Source: Methanosarcina sp. MTP4
GTDB lineage: Archaea; Halobacteriota; Methanosarcinia; Methanosarcinales; Methanosarcinaceae
Assembly: GCF_000970045.1 (NCBI RefSeq)
Contig: NZ_CP009505.1
Coordinates: 992,001 to 1,056,000 of the forward strand
Reading direction: 5' to 3'
Length of the DNA: 64,000 bases
Under the pieces are notes generated by a model, which worked only from the letters and a program-made list of their open reading frames with translations, ran no database searches and had not been told where the DNA came from. Shown piece by piece: positions 16,797 through 27,160 of this stretch (position 1 is its first letter; each line of letters opens with the position of its first letter). Both the position numbers and the translations under genes were made by a program.

Positions 16797-19442
16797 ATGG
16801 CAAACGTCCCTCCAATTCCGAAAAGAATTTCTGCTATTAAGTTTGGCTTAATGTCTCCGAAAGAAGTCCGGAAGATGAGTGCAACCCCGATCATTACGGC
16901 AGATACCTATGATGATGACGGGTTCCCTATTGACATGGGACTCATGGACACGAAACTCGGGGTCATCGACCCGGGGCTTCGCTGCAAGACCTGTTCCGGG
17001 AGAGCCGGAGAATGCCCGGGACACTTCGGGCACATCGAACTTGTGGCTCCTGTTGTACACGTAGGGTTTAACAAGATTATTCGGAAGCTGCTCAGGGCAT
17101 CCTGCCGGAAATGCAGCCGGATCCTGCTGGACCCCGCACAAAAACAGCATTTCCTGGAGCAGCTGGCAGCTGTTGAAGAAATCGGGCACAGGCCTGATGA
17201 CCTTATCAATGAGGTCTACAAGGAAGCAAGCAAAGTCAAGACCTGCCCCTACTGTAATGAGGAGCAGCTCGACATCAAGTTCGAAAAGCCCAGCGAGTAC
17301 CTTGAAAACGGGGAGAAGCTTACTCCCACAGAGATCAGGGACCGCTTCGAAAACATTCCGGACGAGGACATCCGGGTCATTGGGATGGATCCCAATAACG
17401 CAAGGCCCGAATGGATGATCCTCACCGTCCTGCCCGTTCCCCCGGTAACGGTGCGCCCTTCCATTACCCTTGAATCCGGGCAGCGCAGTGAAGACGACCT
17501 GACCCACAAGCTTGTGGACATCATCAGGATCAACCAGCGCTTCCAGGAAAACAGGGAAGCAGGTGCGCCCCAGCTGATCATTGAAGACCTATGGGAGCTT
17601 CTGCAATATCACGTTACTACTTTCTTTGACAACTCTGTCTCCGGTATCCCCCCGGCAAGGCACAGGTCAGGAAGGCCCTTAAAGACCCTCTCCCAGCGTC
17701 TGAAAGGAAAAGAAGGCCGTTTCAGGGGCAGTCTCTCGGGTAAACGTGTAAACTTCTCGGCTCGTACCGTGATTTCTCCTGACCCGAACCTGAGCATCAA
17801 CGAAGTCGGGGTCCCGATTCCAATCGCAAGGATCCTGACAGTTCCTGTAATCGTAACTCCCAGGAACATCGAGCAGCTCAAGGTTTATATCCGGAACGGG
17901 ACTCTTATCCATCCCGGGGCAAACTACGTGTTCAGGCCCGACGGGCGTCGCATTAAAGTTACTGAGATCAACAAGGAAGACCTGGCAGAGAAAATCGAGT
18001 ATAGCTGGATGGTCGAACGTCAGCTAAAAGACGGGGACATCGTGCTTTTCAACAGGCAGCCTTCCCTTCACAAGATGAGTATCATGGCTCACTCGGTCAA
18101 GGTGCTCCCGAACAAAACCTTCAGGCTCAACCCTGCAGTCTGTCCCCCTTACAACGCTGACTTTGACGGGGACGAGATGAACATGCACGCCCTCCAGACC
18201 GAAGAGTCCAGGGCTGAGGCAAAGATCCTCATGAGGGTCCAGGAAAATATCCTCTCCCCGCGTTTCGGAGGTCCCATTATCGGCGGGATCCACGACCACA
18301 TCTCGGGGCTTTTCCTGCTAACCCGTTTTGAGAATCATATCTCTGCGAAGGACGCCTTTGACATCCTCAGGAAGGCGAAAGCTCACGAACTACCCGATCC
18401 GGCGGGCCACGATGAAAACGGGATACCTTTCTGGACAGGAAAACAGATTTTCAGCCAGATCCTGCCCGAAGCCCTGAACATGGGATTCCCGGCTCAGGTC
18501 TGTTCGCACTGTGATGTCTGCCAGGAAGAGGAATGCCCAAACGACGCCTATGTGGTAATCCGTGACGGGGTCCTCATCAAAGGTACCATCGACGAGGCAG
18601 CTATCGGGGCGTTCAAAGGAAAAATCCAGGACCGGATCATCAAGGAGATCAGCGCCGAAGCCGGGGCTAAGTTCATAGACGACATGACCAAGCTTGCAAT
18701 CCGGGCAATCATGCGGACTGGCCTGAGTTTCGGGATCGCCGACGAAGATATCCCCAAGGAAGCAAGGATCCAGATCAACGAAGTCCTCGGCACAGCTGAA
18801 GATGCCGTTCAAAACCTAATCAGGTCCTACGAGAACAAGGAACTCGAGCCCCTCCCCGGAAGGACCCTGGACGAAACTATCGAGATGAGCATCATGCAAA
18901 AACTCGGTAAAGCCAGGGACGAGACCGGGAACATAGCAGACAGCCACATGGGGCTTGAGAACTCGGCAGTTATCATGGCCCGTTCGGGTGCCAGAGGTTC
19001 TATCCTGAACCTTACCCAGATGGCAGCCTGTGTGGGCCAGCAGGCAGTGCGTGGTGAGCGCATTCGCAGAGGATACGCAGGCAGGACACTCCCTCACTTT
19101 GAAGCAGGGGACCTGGGTTCGGATGCTCACGGTTTCGTCAAGGCAAGCTACAAGAGCGGGCTGAACCCGACGGAATATTTCTTCCACGCCATCGGTGGTA
19201 GGGAAGGGCTTGTGGACACTGCGGTCAGGACGTCCCAGTCAGGGTACCTCCAGCGCAGGCTTGTTAACGCCCTCCAGGACCTTGAAGTCCATTACGACCT
19301 TACGGTCAGGGACACTCGAGGCGTGGTTGTGCAGTTCAAGTACGGAGAAGACGGGATCGACCCCACAAAGAGCGATTTTAGCAAACCCGATGCGATCCAG
19401 CGGATTATCCGCTCTGTTATGAACAAGGAGGCGGCTGAATGA
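16797..19442 (+). CDS. rpoA1: DNA-directed RNA polymerase subunit A'
   Basis: The N-terminal two thirds of the archaeal largest subunit, 881 residues. A zinc site CKTCSGRAGECPGHFGHIEL lies near residues 63-82, followed by a second CxxC pair (CRKCSR, CPYCNEE). The catalytic magnesium loop NADFDGDEMNMH is near 453-465. Bridge-helix sequence GLNPTEYFFHAIGGREGLVD is near 782. The gene is 14 bp after rpoB1 and overlaps rpoA2 by 4 bp (ATGA). The split between A' and A'' is at the usual archaeal position. Confidence 0.97.
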   Translation: MANVPPIPKRISAIKFGLMSPKEVRKMSATPIITADTYDDDGFPIDMGLMDTKLGVIDPGLRCKTCSGRAGECPGHFGHIELVAPVVHVGFNKIIRKLLRASCRKCSRILLDPAQKQHFLEQLAAVEEIGHRPDDLINEVYKEASKVKTCPYCNEEQLDIKFEKPSEYLENGEKLTPTEIRDRFENIPDEDIRVIGMDPNNARPEWMILTVLPVPPVTVRPSITLESGQRSEDDLTHKLVDIIRINQRFQENREAGAPQLIIEDLWELLQYHVTTFFDNSVSGIPPARHRSGRPLKTLSQRLKGKEGRFRGSLSGKRVNFSARTVISPDPNLSINEVGVPIPIARILTVPVIVTPRNIEQLKVYIRNGTLIHPGANYVFRPDGRRIKVTEINKEDLAEKIEYSWMVERQLKDGDIVLFNRQPSLHKMSIMAHSVKVLPNKTFRLNPAVCPPYNADFDGDEMNMHALQTEESRAEAKILMRVQENILSPRFGGPIIGGIHDHISGLFLLTRFENHISAKDAFDILRKAKAHELPDPAGHDENGIPFWTGKQIFSQILPEALNMGFPAQVCSHCDVCQEEECPNDAYVVIRDGVLIKGTIDEAAIGAFKGKIQDRIIKEISAEAGAKFIDDMTKLAIRAIMRTGLSFGIADEDIPKEARIQINEVLGTAEDAVQNLIRSYENKELEPLPGRTLDETIEMSIMQKLGKARDETGNIADSHMGLENSAVIMARSGARGSILNLTQMAACVGQQAVRGERIRRGYAGRTLPHFEAGDLGSDAHGFVKASYKSGLNPTEYFFHAIGGREGLVDTAVRTSQSGYLQRRLVNALQDLEVHYDLTVRDTRGVVVQFKYGEDGIDPTKSDFSKPDAIQRIIRSVMNKEAAE

Positions 19443-20635
19443 GTATCAGCGAAACCACGATCGAAAGCATGACTAAAGACCTTCCTCTCCCTTCAAACAT
19501 AATGAAGGCCCTCCGGAATGAAGCGCTCAATGCCGGGGTAAGCAAGAAGGAAATGGAAGAAATAATAGAGCAGGTCATGGAAGAATACAAAGAGTCGTGC
19601 ATCGAGCCCTGTGATGCCGCAGGGGTAGTTGCCGCCCAGTCCATAGGGGAACCGGGTACCCAGATGACCATGCGTACCTTCCACTATGCGGGTGTGGCTG
19701 AAATTAACGTTACCCTGGGTCTGCCCCGCCTGATCGAAATCGTGGATGCCCGGAAGATCCCGAGCACCCCGATGATGACGATTGCCCTTTCCAAGGAAAA
19801 CGCGGATGATTACGCCTACAACAGGGAGAAAACAAGGGCCCTTGCCTGGGAGATCGAAGCTACCAGGATCGACCATATTGCGGACGTGACCACTGACCTT
19901 TCCCAGATGAAGCTCATCATCGACATGCATGAAAAGGCCATGGAAGGCAGGAATATTACCATCGAACAGATCAAGGAGAAGTTCAGTGAAGAAATGAACG
20001 TAATGGTGAGCATCTCCCCTGACATCGATAATCAGATCATTATAACCCCTAACGAGCCGTCCTACAGAGAACTCCTCCAGCTTGCAAAGAACATCCACGA
20101 CGTCACCCTGAAAGGAATTGAGGGGATCAAGAGGGTTGTTGTCAGGAAAGAAGGGGAAGAGTATACCCTTTACACCGAAGGTTCGGCCCTTCGCGAGGTG
20201 CTTCAGTTCGAAGGTGTGGACAGGACAAGAACCAGTACCAACAATATCAACGAGATCTATGAGGTGCTGGGAATCGAGGCCGCCAGGAATTCGATCATAA
20301 AGGAAGCCACCGACACCCTCAGGGAACAGGGGCTTACCGTAGACATTCGCCACATCATGCTGGTGTCTGACCTCATGACCTGTGACGGGGAAGTGAAACA
20401 GATCGGAAGGCACGGCATTTCCGGTGAAAAGGCCAGTGTCTTTGCACGTGCGGCTTTCGAAGTTACGGTCAGCCACCTGCTGGACGCCGGGATGCGCGGA
20501 GATGTGGACGAACTCAAAGGCGTTACTGAAAACATCATTGTCGGCCAGCCTATCCGGATGGGTACTGGTGATGTCCACCTGGTCAGCAGAAAGAAGGAAG
20601 ATAAGATCGAAGTTGAAGACGAATGCGGGGTCTGA
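19439..20635 (+). CDS. rpoA2: DNA-directed RNA polymerase subunit A''
   Basis: C-terminal third of the largest subunit, 398 residues. The trigger-loop region CDAAGVVAAQSIGEPGTQMT is near residues 58-77 and continues as MRTFHYAGVAEINVTLGLPR. The C-terminal jaw follows. Translation is coupled to rpoA1 through an ATGA overlap. The gene ends 210 bp before rpl30e with a hairpin just after its stop codon. Confidence 0.97.
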   Translation: MSISETTIESMTKDLPLPSNIMKALRNEALNAGVSKKEMEEIIEQVMEEYKESCIEPCDAAGVVAAQSIGEPGTQMTMRTFHYAGVAEINVTLGLPRLIEIVDARKIPSTPMMTIALSKENADDYAYNREKTRALAWEIEATRIDHIADVTTDLSQMKLIIDMHEKAMEGRNITIEQIKEKFSEEMNVMVSISPDIDNQIIITPNEPSYRELLQLAKNIHDVTLKGIEGIKRVVVRKEGEEYTLYTEGSALREVLQFEGVDRTRTSTNNINEIYEVLGIEAARNSIIKEATDTLREQGLTVDIRHIMLVSDLMTCDGEVKQIGRHGISGEKASVFARAAFEVTVSHLLDAGMRGDVDELKGVTENIIVGQPIRMGTGDVHLVSRKKEDKIEVEDECGV

Positions 20636-20647
20636 AGGGGCTATAAG

Positions 20648-20665
20648 CCCGGATTCCCCTCCGGG
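20648..20665 (+). terminator. Hairpin after rpoA2
   Basis: CCCGGA (20648-20653) and TCCGGG (20660-20665) form a 6-bp stem with a TTCCCC loop, 13 bp after the rpoA2 stop. No long T run follows, so it may be a processing site or a weak terminator between the polymerase genes and rpl30e. The rest of the 210-bp gap is AT-rich and probably holds a promoter. Confidence 0.4.
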
Positions 20666-20845
20666 GGACCTTCAGATTACCACTGTAATACCTGATACTA
20701 ATATGATTCCTGTATAGAGCCGGGAAGCCTATAACCAGAAAATAGATATAAGGAATCAAGTATTAAGAGTACCAGATATTCACCGAGCTTGGAAATCTTT
20801 ATTGAGAATGAGATCGAGTAGACGAGCTAATCTGAGATAGAGTTG

Positions 20846-21142
20846 ATGAAAATGAAGATTAATGTTGATAAATCCCTGATTAAGGCTGTGAAAACAGGAA
20901 CGGTTATCATTGGAAGCAACCTGACCATAGATGCAGCGGTAGATGGCAGCGCAAAACTGGTCGTGCTTGCATCAAATTGTCCTGAAAACGTAAAGAAGAA
21001 ACTCCAGACAACAAATGTCCCTATTCTCGAATACGGCGGCACCAGTGTAGAACTGGGACCTGTCTGCGGAAAGCCCTTCACGATTGCTGCAATGGCAATC
21101 CTTGACGCAGGAGAATCCGATATCCTGGCAGTTACAGCCTGA
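20846..21142 (+). CDS. rpl30e: 50S ribosomal protein L30e
   Basis: An L30e/L7Ae-fold ribosomal protein of 98 residues (96 if ATG 20852 is used). [35 protein letters not shown] and [14 protein letters not shown] are family signatures of L30e at this archaeal locus. A TTG at 20843 is also in frame; the ATG is preferred for lack of any clear ribosome site favouring the TTG. It precedes nusA by 19 bp, the usual archaeal order. Confidence 0.93.
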   Translation: MKMKINVDKSLIKAVKTGTVIIGSNLTIDAAVDGSAKLVVLASNCPENVKKKLQTTNVPILEYGGTSVELGPVCGKPFTIAAMAILDAGESDILAVTA

Positions 21143-21161
21143 TGAAAGGAGTTGCAGCGTT

Positions 21162-21587
21162 TTGGGTGAAATAAAACTTACGGCGAACACCATCCAGTAC
21201 ATTGCACTATTTGAAAATATGACCCGGGCCAAAATCCTCGACTGCATTATAGAAGAGGAACGGCTCGTATGCGTCGTAAAGCAGGGCGACATGGGACTTG
21301 CCATAGGCAAGAGCGGCGAAAATATCAACCGCGTTAAAAAAGCCCTGGACAAGCCCATCGAACTTGTGGAATACTCAGAGGACCAGGTCACATTTATAAA
21401 GAACGCGTTCGGCCCCGTATCCGTCAGTTCTGTAAACATTGTAAACAAAAATGGCAAGCGATTAGCTTATGTAGAGGTACCCAATAAGGAGAAGGGGCTT
21501 GCCATCGGGCGCAGCGGCAGAAACATTGAAAAAGTGAAAATACTTGCTCGTCGCCACCATGACATTGACGATGTAATCCTGCAGTAA
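21162..21587 (+). CDS. nusA: NusA-like transcription factor (two KH domains)
   Basis: Archaeal NusA is a short protein with only the two KH RNA-binding domains. This one has 141 residues, with GxxG loops in GLAIGKSGENINRVKKAL and GLAIGRSGRNIEKVKILA. The TTG at 21162 is chosen because GGAG (21148-21151) lies ten bases upstream and the family sequence begins there (LGEIKLT); a longer frame from 21084 lies inside rpl30e and is spurious. The gene is located between rpl30e and rps12, as in other euryarchaea. Confidence 0.93.
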   Translation: MGEIKLTANTIQYIALFENMTRAKILDCIIEEERLVCVVKQGDMGLAIGKSGENINRVKKALDKPIELVEYSEDQVTFIKNAFGPVSVSSVNIVNKNGKRLAYVEVPNKEKGLAIGRSGRNIEKVKILARRHHDIDDVILQ

Positions 21588-21688
21588 TCCCACATAAATA
21601 TTCAGCACATAGATTTTCAGTTTACTTTGATCATTTCAACCGGCGTTGAGGACAAATTTCGGCACTAACTACCTTAGAAGGAAAATAA

Positions 21689-22147
<459 letters not shown>

Positions 22148-22714
22148 TTGGTTTTGTACAAGATTTTCGGCAAATGGGACTCTTCTGAAGTAGAAATCAA
22201 AGATCCCGGGATCAAGCGCTATGTGAGCCTTACTCCGGTCATTGTCCCTCACAGCAGTGGGAGGCACGCAAGGCAGCAGTTTAACAAGTCCGAGATTTCC
22301 ATCGTGGAACGCCTTGTCAACAACATCATGAGGGCAGAGCAAAACACCGGCAAAAAGCAGCTTACTCTCAGGATCGTAGAAGAAGCCTTTGATATCATTA
22401 ACAAGAAGACCCAGCAGAACCCGATCCAGGTCCTTGTGGACGCCATTGGCAACGCAGGCCCCAGGGAAGAAGTTGTGAGGCTCAAGTACGGTGGAATCTC
22501 CGTGCCAAAAGCAGTGGACACTGCTCCCCAGAGGCGTGTTGACACGGCTCTTCGCTACATCAGCATGGGTACAAAAAATGCTTCCTTCAAGTCCAAGCGC
22601 TCGGCCGCAGAATGCCTGGCTTCCGAACTCATAGGAGCCGCAAACCGCGATGCAAAGTGTTTCTCCATCAACAGGAAGGATGCAAAGGAAAGAGTTTCAA
22701 AGGCAGCCCGTTAA
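22148..22714 (+). CDS. rps7: 30S ribosomal protein S7
   Basis: uS7 of 188 residues, containing [20 protein letters not shown], a conserved [18 protein letters not shown] segment, and the [13 protein letters not shown] motif near 129. The gene directly abuts rps12. Two TTG codons can start it, at 22148 or 22154; GAGGAG at 22138-22143 lies four or ten bases upstream, so 22154 (beginning LYKIFGKW) is possible. No ATG is available at the N-terminus. Function is certain; only the start is uncertain by two codons. Confidence 0.95.
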   Translation: MVLYKIFGKWDSSEVEIKDPGIKRYVSLTPVIVPHSSGRHARQQFNKSEISIVERLVNNIMRAEQNTGKKQLTLRIVEEAFDIINKKTQQNPIQVLVDAIGNAGPREEVVRLKYGGISVPKAVDTAPQRRVDTALRYISMGTKNASFKSKRSAAECLASELIGAANRDAKCFSINRKDAKERVSKAAR

Positions 22715-22723
22715 TCATTTCTA

Positions 22724-22742
22724 CGGGGTTGCCCCGATTTTT
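22724..22742 (+). terminator. Hairpin with T-rich tail between rps7 and EF-2
   Basis: CGGGG (22724-22728) and CCCCG (22732-22736) form a perfect 5-bp stem with a 3-nt loop, followed by ATTTTTATATTT. The position 10 bp after the rps7 stop suggests a terminator or attenuator that lets EF-2 levels differ from those of the ribosomal proteins. The T-rich tail also looks like a TATA element (TTTATATTTATC) for the EF-2 gene. Confidence 0.5.
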
Positions 22743-22794
22743 ATATTTATCAATTTAAAATAAATCAAAATATCTGTTTACAAAAGGTATTAGC

Positions 22795-24987
22795 ATGGGA
22801 CGAAGGAAGAAAATGGTCGAGCGTGTGACAACGCTTATGACTGATCCCGAAAGGATCAGAAACATCGGAATCGTTGCTCACATCGACCACGGTAAAACAA
22901 CATTAAGTGACAACTTGCTGGGAGGCGCTGGAATGATTTCCAAGGAGCTTGCCGGCAGACAGTTATTCATGGATTCCGACGAGGAAGAACAGGAACGCGG
23001 AATCACCATTGATTCATCCAACGTATCAATGGTTCACACTTACAACGATGAAGACTACCTGATCAACCTGATCGATACCCCCGGGCACGTCGACTTCGGT
23101 GGGGACGTTACTCGTGCCATGAGGGCCGTAGACGGTGCCGTAGTGGTCGTGGACGCTGTAGAAGGTACCATGCCCCAGACCGAAACCGTGCTGAGGCAGG
23201 CTCTCAGGGAACACGTAAAACCCGTACTTTTCATCAACAAGGTCGACAGGCTCATCAACGAGCTTCAGGTGGACTCCCAGGAAATGCAGGTCCGTCTCGG
23301 AAAGCTCATTGATCACGTTAACAAGCTGATCAAGAACATGAACGAGGAGAAGTTCAAGGCAGGCTGGAGGGTCGACGCAGCAAACGGGACCGTAGCCTTC
23401 GGATCAGCTCTTTACAACTGGGCCATCAGCGTGCCCATGATGCAGAAGACCGGGATCTCCTTTAAGGACGTCTATGATTACTGTAAGGCTGAGGACATGA
23501 AAGCCCTGGCAGAGAATTGCCCCCTGCACGAGGCCGTCCTTGACATGGTAATCCGCTACCTTCCAAACCCGATTGAAGCCCAGAAAGACAGGGTAAAGGT
23601 CATCTGGCACGGGGATGAAAGTACCGAAATCGGGCAGTCCATGACCCACGCAAACGCAGACGGAGACCTTGCCTTTATGGTAACGGACATTTCCATGGAC
23701 CCCCATGCAGGAGAAGTAGCAACCGGAAGGCTCTTTAGTGGGTCCTTCTACCGTGGGCTGGAAGTCTACACCTCAGGCACTGCCAAGAAAAGCAGGGTCC
23801 AGCAGGTAGGAATCTTTATGGGCCCCGAAAGGCTCGAAGTGGAAACGATCCCTGCAGGAAACATTGCCGCAGTTACGGGCCTGAAAGAGGCGTTCGTCGG
23901 TTCCACTGTTACCACCCTTGACGGCATGATCCCCTTCGAGAGCATCAGGCACGTAAGCGAGCCTGTGGTGACCGTGGCTGTGGAAGCCAAGCACACAAAG
24001 GACCTTCCCAAGCTTGTGGAAGTCCTCAGGCAGGTCGCAAAGGAAGACCCGACTCTCCAGATCACCCTTGACGAGGAAACCGGGGAACACCTGATGGCAG
24101 GGATGGGAGAACTCCACCTCGAAGTCATCGGCCACAGGATTGAAAGGGACAAGAACGTAGAAATCACCACCAGTCAGCCTATTGTGGTTTACAGGGAAAC
24201 CATCAAGAAGAAAACCGAACCCGTGGAAGGAAAGTCCCCTAACAGGCACAACAGGTTCTACATCTATGTGGAACCCCTTGATGATGCCACTGTCGAGCTT
24301 ATCAAGTCCGGCGAGATTTCCATGCGCATGCCCGAGCTCGAACGCAGGGAGAAGCTCATGGCTGTCGGCATGGACAAGGACCAGGCAAAGAAAATTGCCG
24401 GAATCTACGGCTCAAACATCTTCATCGACATGACCAAGGGTATCCAGTACCTGAATGAAACCATGGAACTGGTGCTCGACGGGTTTGAAGAAGTCATGAA
24501 GGCAGGCCCACTTTCCAGGGAACCTGTGGCAAACGTTAAATGTGTGCTTGTGGACGCAAAACTCCACGAAGACGCAATCCACAGGGGTCCTGCTCAGGTC
24601 ATTCCGGCTTCCAGACAGGCTATCCAGGCAAGTTTGCTCCTGGCAGAAGACAGCTTACTTGAGCCCTACCAGAAGGTCTTTGTTCAGGTCCCCCAGCTTA
24701 ACATGGGCGGAGCTACCAAGGAACTGCAGGGCCGCCGTGGCTTGATCATGAACATGACCACTGAAGGTGACCTGGCTATTATCGAATCCAGGGTGCCTGT
24801 GGCCGAGTTGTTCGGGTTCGCCGGGGAAATCAGGTCTGCAACTGAAGGGCGTGCCATGTGGAGCACGGAATTCGGAGGCTTTGAAATCGTACCGACCAAC
24901 ATCATGGTCGAAATCGTGGCCCAGATCAGGGAAAGGAAAGGCCTGAAGAAGGAACTTCCAAAGCCCACTGATTTCCTTGGGATGTGA
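22795..24987 (+). CDS. fusA: Translation elongation factor EF-2
   Basis: The ribosomal translocase, 730 residues. GTPase motifs are [15 protein letters not shown] (G1), RGITID (G2), DTPGHVDF (G3) and NKVDR (G4). [17 protein letters not shown] near residue 594 contains the His that is modified to diphthamide in archaea and eukaryotes. The start [11 protein letters not shown] is typical for the archaeal protein. It lies 80 bp after rps7, with a hairpin in the gap. Confidence 0.97.
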   Translation: MGRRKKMVERVTTLMTDPERIRNIGIVAHIDHGKTTLSDNLLGGAGMISKELAGRQLFMDSDEEEQERGITIDSSNVSMVHTYNDEDYLINLIDTPGHVDFGGDVTRAMRAVDGAVVVVDAVEGTMPQTETVLRQALREHVKPVLFINKVDRLINELQVDSQEMQVRLGKLIDHVNKLIKNMNEEKFKAGWRVDAANGTVAFGSALYNWAISVPMMQKTGISFKDVYDYCKAEDMKALAENCPLHEAVLDMVIRYLPNPIEAQKDRVKVIWHGDESTEIGQSMTHANADGDLAFMVTDISMDPHAGEVATGRLFSGSFYRGLEVYTSGTAKKSRVQQVGIFMGPERLEVETIPAGNIAAVTGLKEAFVGSTVTTLDGMIPFESIRHVSEPVVTVAVEAKHTKDLPKLVEVLRQVAKEDPTLQITLDEETGEHLMAGMGELHLEVIGHRIERDKNVEITTSQPIVVYRETIKKKTEPVEGKSPNRHNRFYIYVEPLDDATVELIKSGEISMRMPELERREKLMAVGMDKDQAKKIAGIYGSNIFIDMTKGIQYLNETMELVLDGFEEVMKAGPLSREPVANVKCVLVDAKLHEDAIHRGPAQVIPASRQAIQASLLLAEDSLLEPYQKVFVQVPQLNMGGATKELQGRRGLIMNMTTEGDLAIIESRVPVAELFGFAGEIRSATEGRAMWSTEFGGFEIVPTNIMVEIVAQIRERKGLKKELPKPTDFLGM

Positions 24988-25007
24988 AGCGGGATTTTTC
25001 CGCTTTT
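24987..25007 (+). terminator. Hairpin overlapping the EF-2 stop codon
   Basis: AAGCGG (24987-24992) and CCGCTT (25000-25005) form a 6-bp stem with a T-rich 7-nt loop, followed by TT and a run of C. The 185-bp gap to EF-1A also contains AT-rich DNA around 25110-25140 that could hold the EF-1A promoter. Confidence 0.4.
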
Positions 25008-25172
25008 CCCCCCCTTGAAGGAGAAAGCTTTAAACCGAAGTATGTCTATAATGGGGGAAAAACATTCCTGGCAGCTGGAAATTCACAAAGATCCTGCTCT
25101 AATCAAGAGTGATGTTAATATAGTAATTACATGATATAGCAATGAAACTCATCCATTACAGGAGAATTTAAT

Positions 25173-26441
25173 ATGGCAGCAGAAAAACCACACATGAACT
25201 TAGCAGTCATTGGTCACATTGACCACGGAAAGTCCACCCTTGTGGGTCGCTTAATGTATGAAGCCGGTGCTGTTCCGGCCCACGTTATCGAGAAATACAA
25301 GGCAGAAGCAAAAGAGAAGGGTAAAGAATCTTTCGCCTTCGCATGGGTCATGGACTCTCTCAAGGAAGAGCGTGAAAGAGGTATCACAATCGATATCGCT
25401 CACAAGAGGTTCGACACAGACAAGTACTACTTTACAGTTGTGGACTGCCCAGGTCACCGTGACTTCGTCAAGAACATGATCACCGGTGCCTCCCAGGCAG
25501 ACGCAGCAATCCTTGTGGTCGCAGCTCCTGATGGTGTAATGGCCCAGACCAGGGAACACATCTTCCTTTCCAGGACCCTTGGTATCAGCCAGCTCATCAT
25601 CGCCGTGAACAAGATGGATGCCGTGAACTACAGTGAAGACAGGTACAAGGAAGTTGTAGCCCAGGTTTCCGAACTTCTCAAGATGATCGGCTTCAAGCCA
25701 AAGGACATTCCCTTCATCCCGACCTCCGCTTTCGAGGGCGACAACATCACAAAGGCCAGCGAGAACACACCCTGGTACAAGGGCCCCGGAATCATGCAGG
25801 CCCTCGACCAGCTCAAGCAGCCCGAAAAGCCGGACACCCTCCCGCTCAGGATCCCTGTGGAAGACGCATACACCATCTCCGGTATTGGTACCGTGCCTGT
25901 GGGCAGGGTCGAGACCGGTGTCATGAAGAAGGGCGACAAGGTCGTCTTCATGCCTGGTGGAACAGAAGGAGAAGTCAAGTCCATCGAGATGCACCACGAA
26001 GAAATTCCGCAGGCAGTCCCCGGTGACAACATCGGCTGGAACGTCCGTGGTATCGGCAAGAGCGACGTCCGCAGAGGAGACGTTTGTGGTCTTGTGAGCA
26101 ATCCACCATCCGTTGCTGACGAGTTCGTGGGCCAGATCGTGGTTCTCCAGCACCCCTCCGCAATCACCGCAGGATACACCCCTGTGTTCCACGCCCACAC
26201 TTCCCAGACCGCATGCCAGCTGATTTCTCTTGACAAGAAGCTGGACCCCAAGAGCGGGCAGGTTAAGGAAGAGAACCCGACCTTCATCAAGGCCGGAGAC
26301 GCAGCAATCGTCACAATCAAGCCGACAAAGCCGATGGTCATGGAGCCTGTAAAGGAAATTCCGCAGCTCGGCAGATTCGCCATCCGCGACATGGGTATGA
26401 CCATTGCCGCCGGTATGTGCATGAGTGTTAAGCAGAAATAA
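25173..26441 (+). CDS. tuf: Translation elongation factor EF-1 alpha
   Basis: Delivers aminoacyl-tRNA to the ribosome. 422 residues with [17 protein letters not shown] (G1), [20 protein letters not shown] (G3) and NKMDAVNY (G4), then beta-barrel domains 2 and 3. AGGAG lies upstream of the ATG (ACAGGAGAATTTAATATG). The gene is followed by CTCCTTTTTTTTATTTTT, a T-rich archaeal termination-type signal, before rps10. Confidence 0.97.
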   Translation: MAAEKPHMNLAVIGHIDHGKSTLVGRLMYEAGAVPAHVIEKYKAEAKEKGKESFAFAWVMDSLKEERERGITIDIAHKRFDTDKYYFTVVDCPGHRDFVKNMITGASQADAAILVVAAPDGVMAQTREHIFLSRTLGISQLIIAVNKMDAVNYSEDRYKEVVAQVSELLKMIGFKPKDIPFIPTSAFEGDNITKASENTPWYKGPGIMQALDQLKQPEKPDTLPLRIPVEDAYTISGIGTVPVGRVETGVMKKGDKVVFMPGGTEGEVKSIEMHHEEIPQAVPGDNIGWNVRGIGKSDVRRGDVCGLVSNPPSVADEFVGQIVVLQHPSAITAGYTPVFHAHTSQTACQLISLDKKLDPKSGQVKEENPTFIKAGDAAIVTIKPTKPMVMEPVKEIPQLGRFAIRDMGMTIAAGMCMSVKQK

Positions 26442-26467
26442 ACACTCTCCTTTTTTTATTTTTATAA

Positions 26468-26788
<321 letters not shown>

Positions 26789-26952
26789 TGTGAAAAGATC
26801 CAGGTTACAGAACTCTTCTGTAACTGGACTTACAAACTCCTTTTCACCTTCCATTATTTTAGAAACCTTTCATCAATCTTTATATCAATTTTCATATAGT
26901 TGCCGGCGGCTGCATATGGATTTTTCCAGCACGCCGGAAAACTTAGCACTAT

Positions 26953-27040
26953 CTTTTCAATCAAGCTACTTTTCCAATCAATCTTACTTTTCCAATCAAT
27001 CTTACTTTTCCAATCAATCTTACTTTTCCAATCAAGCCTT
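26953..27040. repeat. 18-bp tandem repeat after rps10
   Basis: TTTTCCAATCAATCTTAC occurs three times exactly (26970-26987, 26988-27005, 27006-27023) with diverged copies on either side. An 84-codon frame reads through it as repeated SYFSNQ and is a product of the repeat, not a gene. The array lies in the 372-bp gap between rps10 and the convergent DUF4139 gene; apart from a T-rich stretch after rps10 nothing else is visible at 26789-26950. Confidence 0.85.
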
Positions 27041-27058
27041 TTGAAACATTAATCGCTT

Positions 27059-27091
27059 ACTTTCCAGGATTTCCCACTGCCCGAAGAGATG
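27059..27091 (-). pseudogene. Remnant of a duplicated DUF4139 gene 3' end
   Basis: These 33 bp are identical to 27266-27298 inside the neighbouring DUF4139 gene. On the minus strand they encode the same HLFGQWEILES stretch, and the offset is 207 bp, so the copy is in the same frame as the parent. Just before it on the minus strand, CTGGAACATCTC also parallels the parent. The rest is unrecognisable. It is best explained as the decayed end of a tandem partial duplication. A stem at 27123-27148 (GTCCGTTT/AAGCGGAC) lies between the two copies. Confidence 0.65.
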
Positions 27092-27160
27092 TTCCAGCAG
27101 AGTTGCGGCTCTGCAGTGCGCGGTCCGTTTCGCTTCGCTCAAGCGGACTATGTTGCTTAA

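Noticed and set aside
26790-27044. 84-codon open frame with SYFSNQ repeats
   Set aside because: It follows from the 18-bp repeat and begins directly at the end of rps10 without a separate ribosome site.
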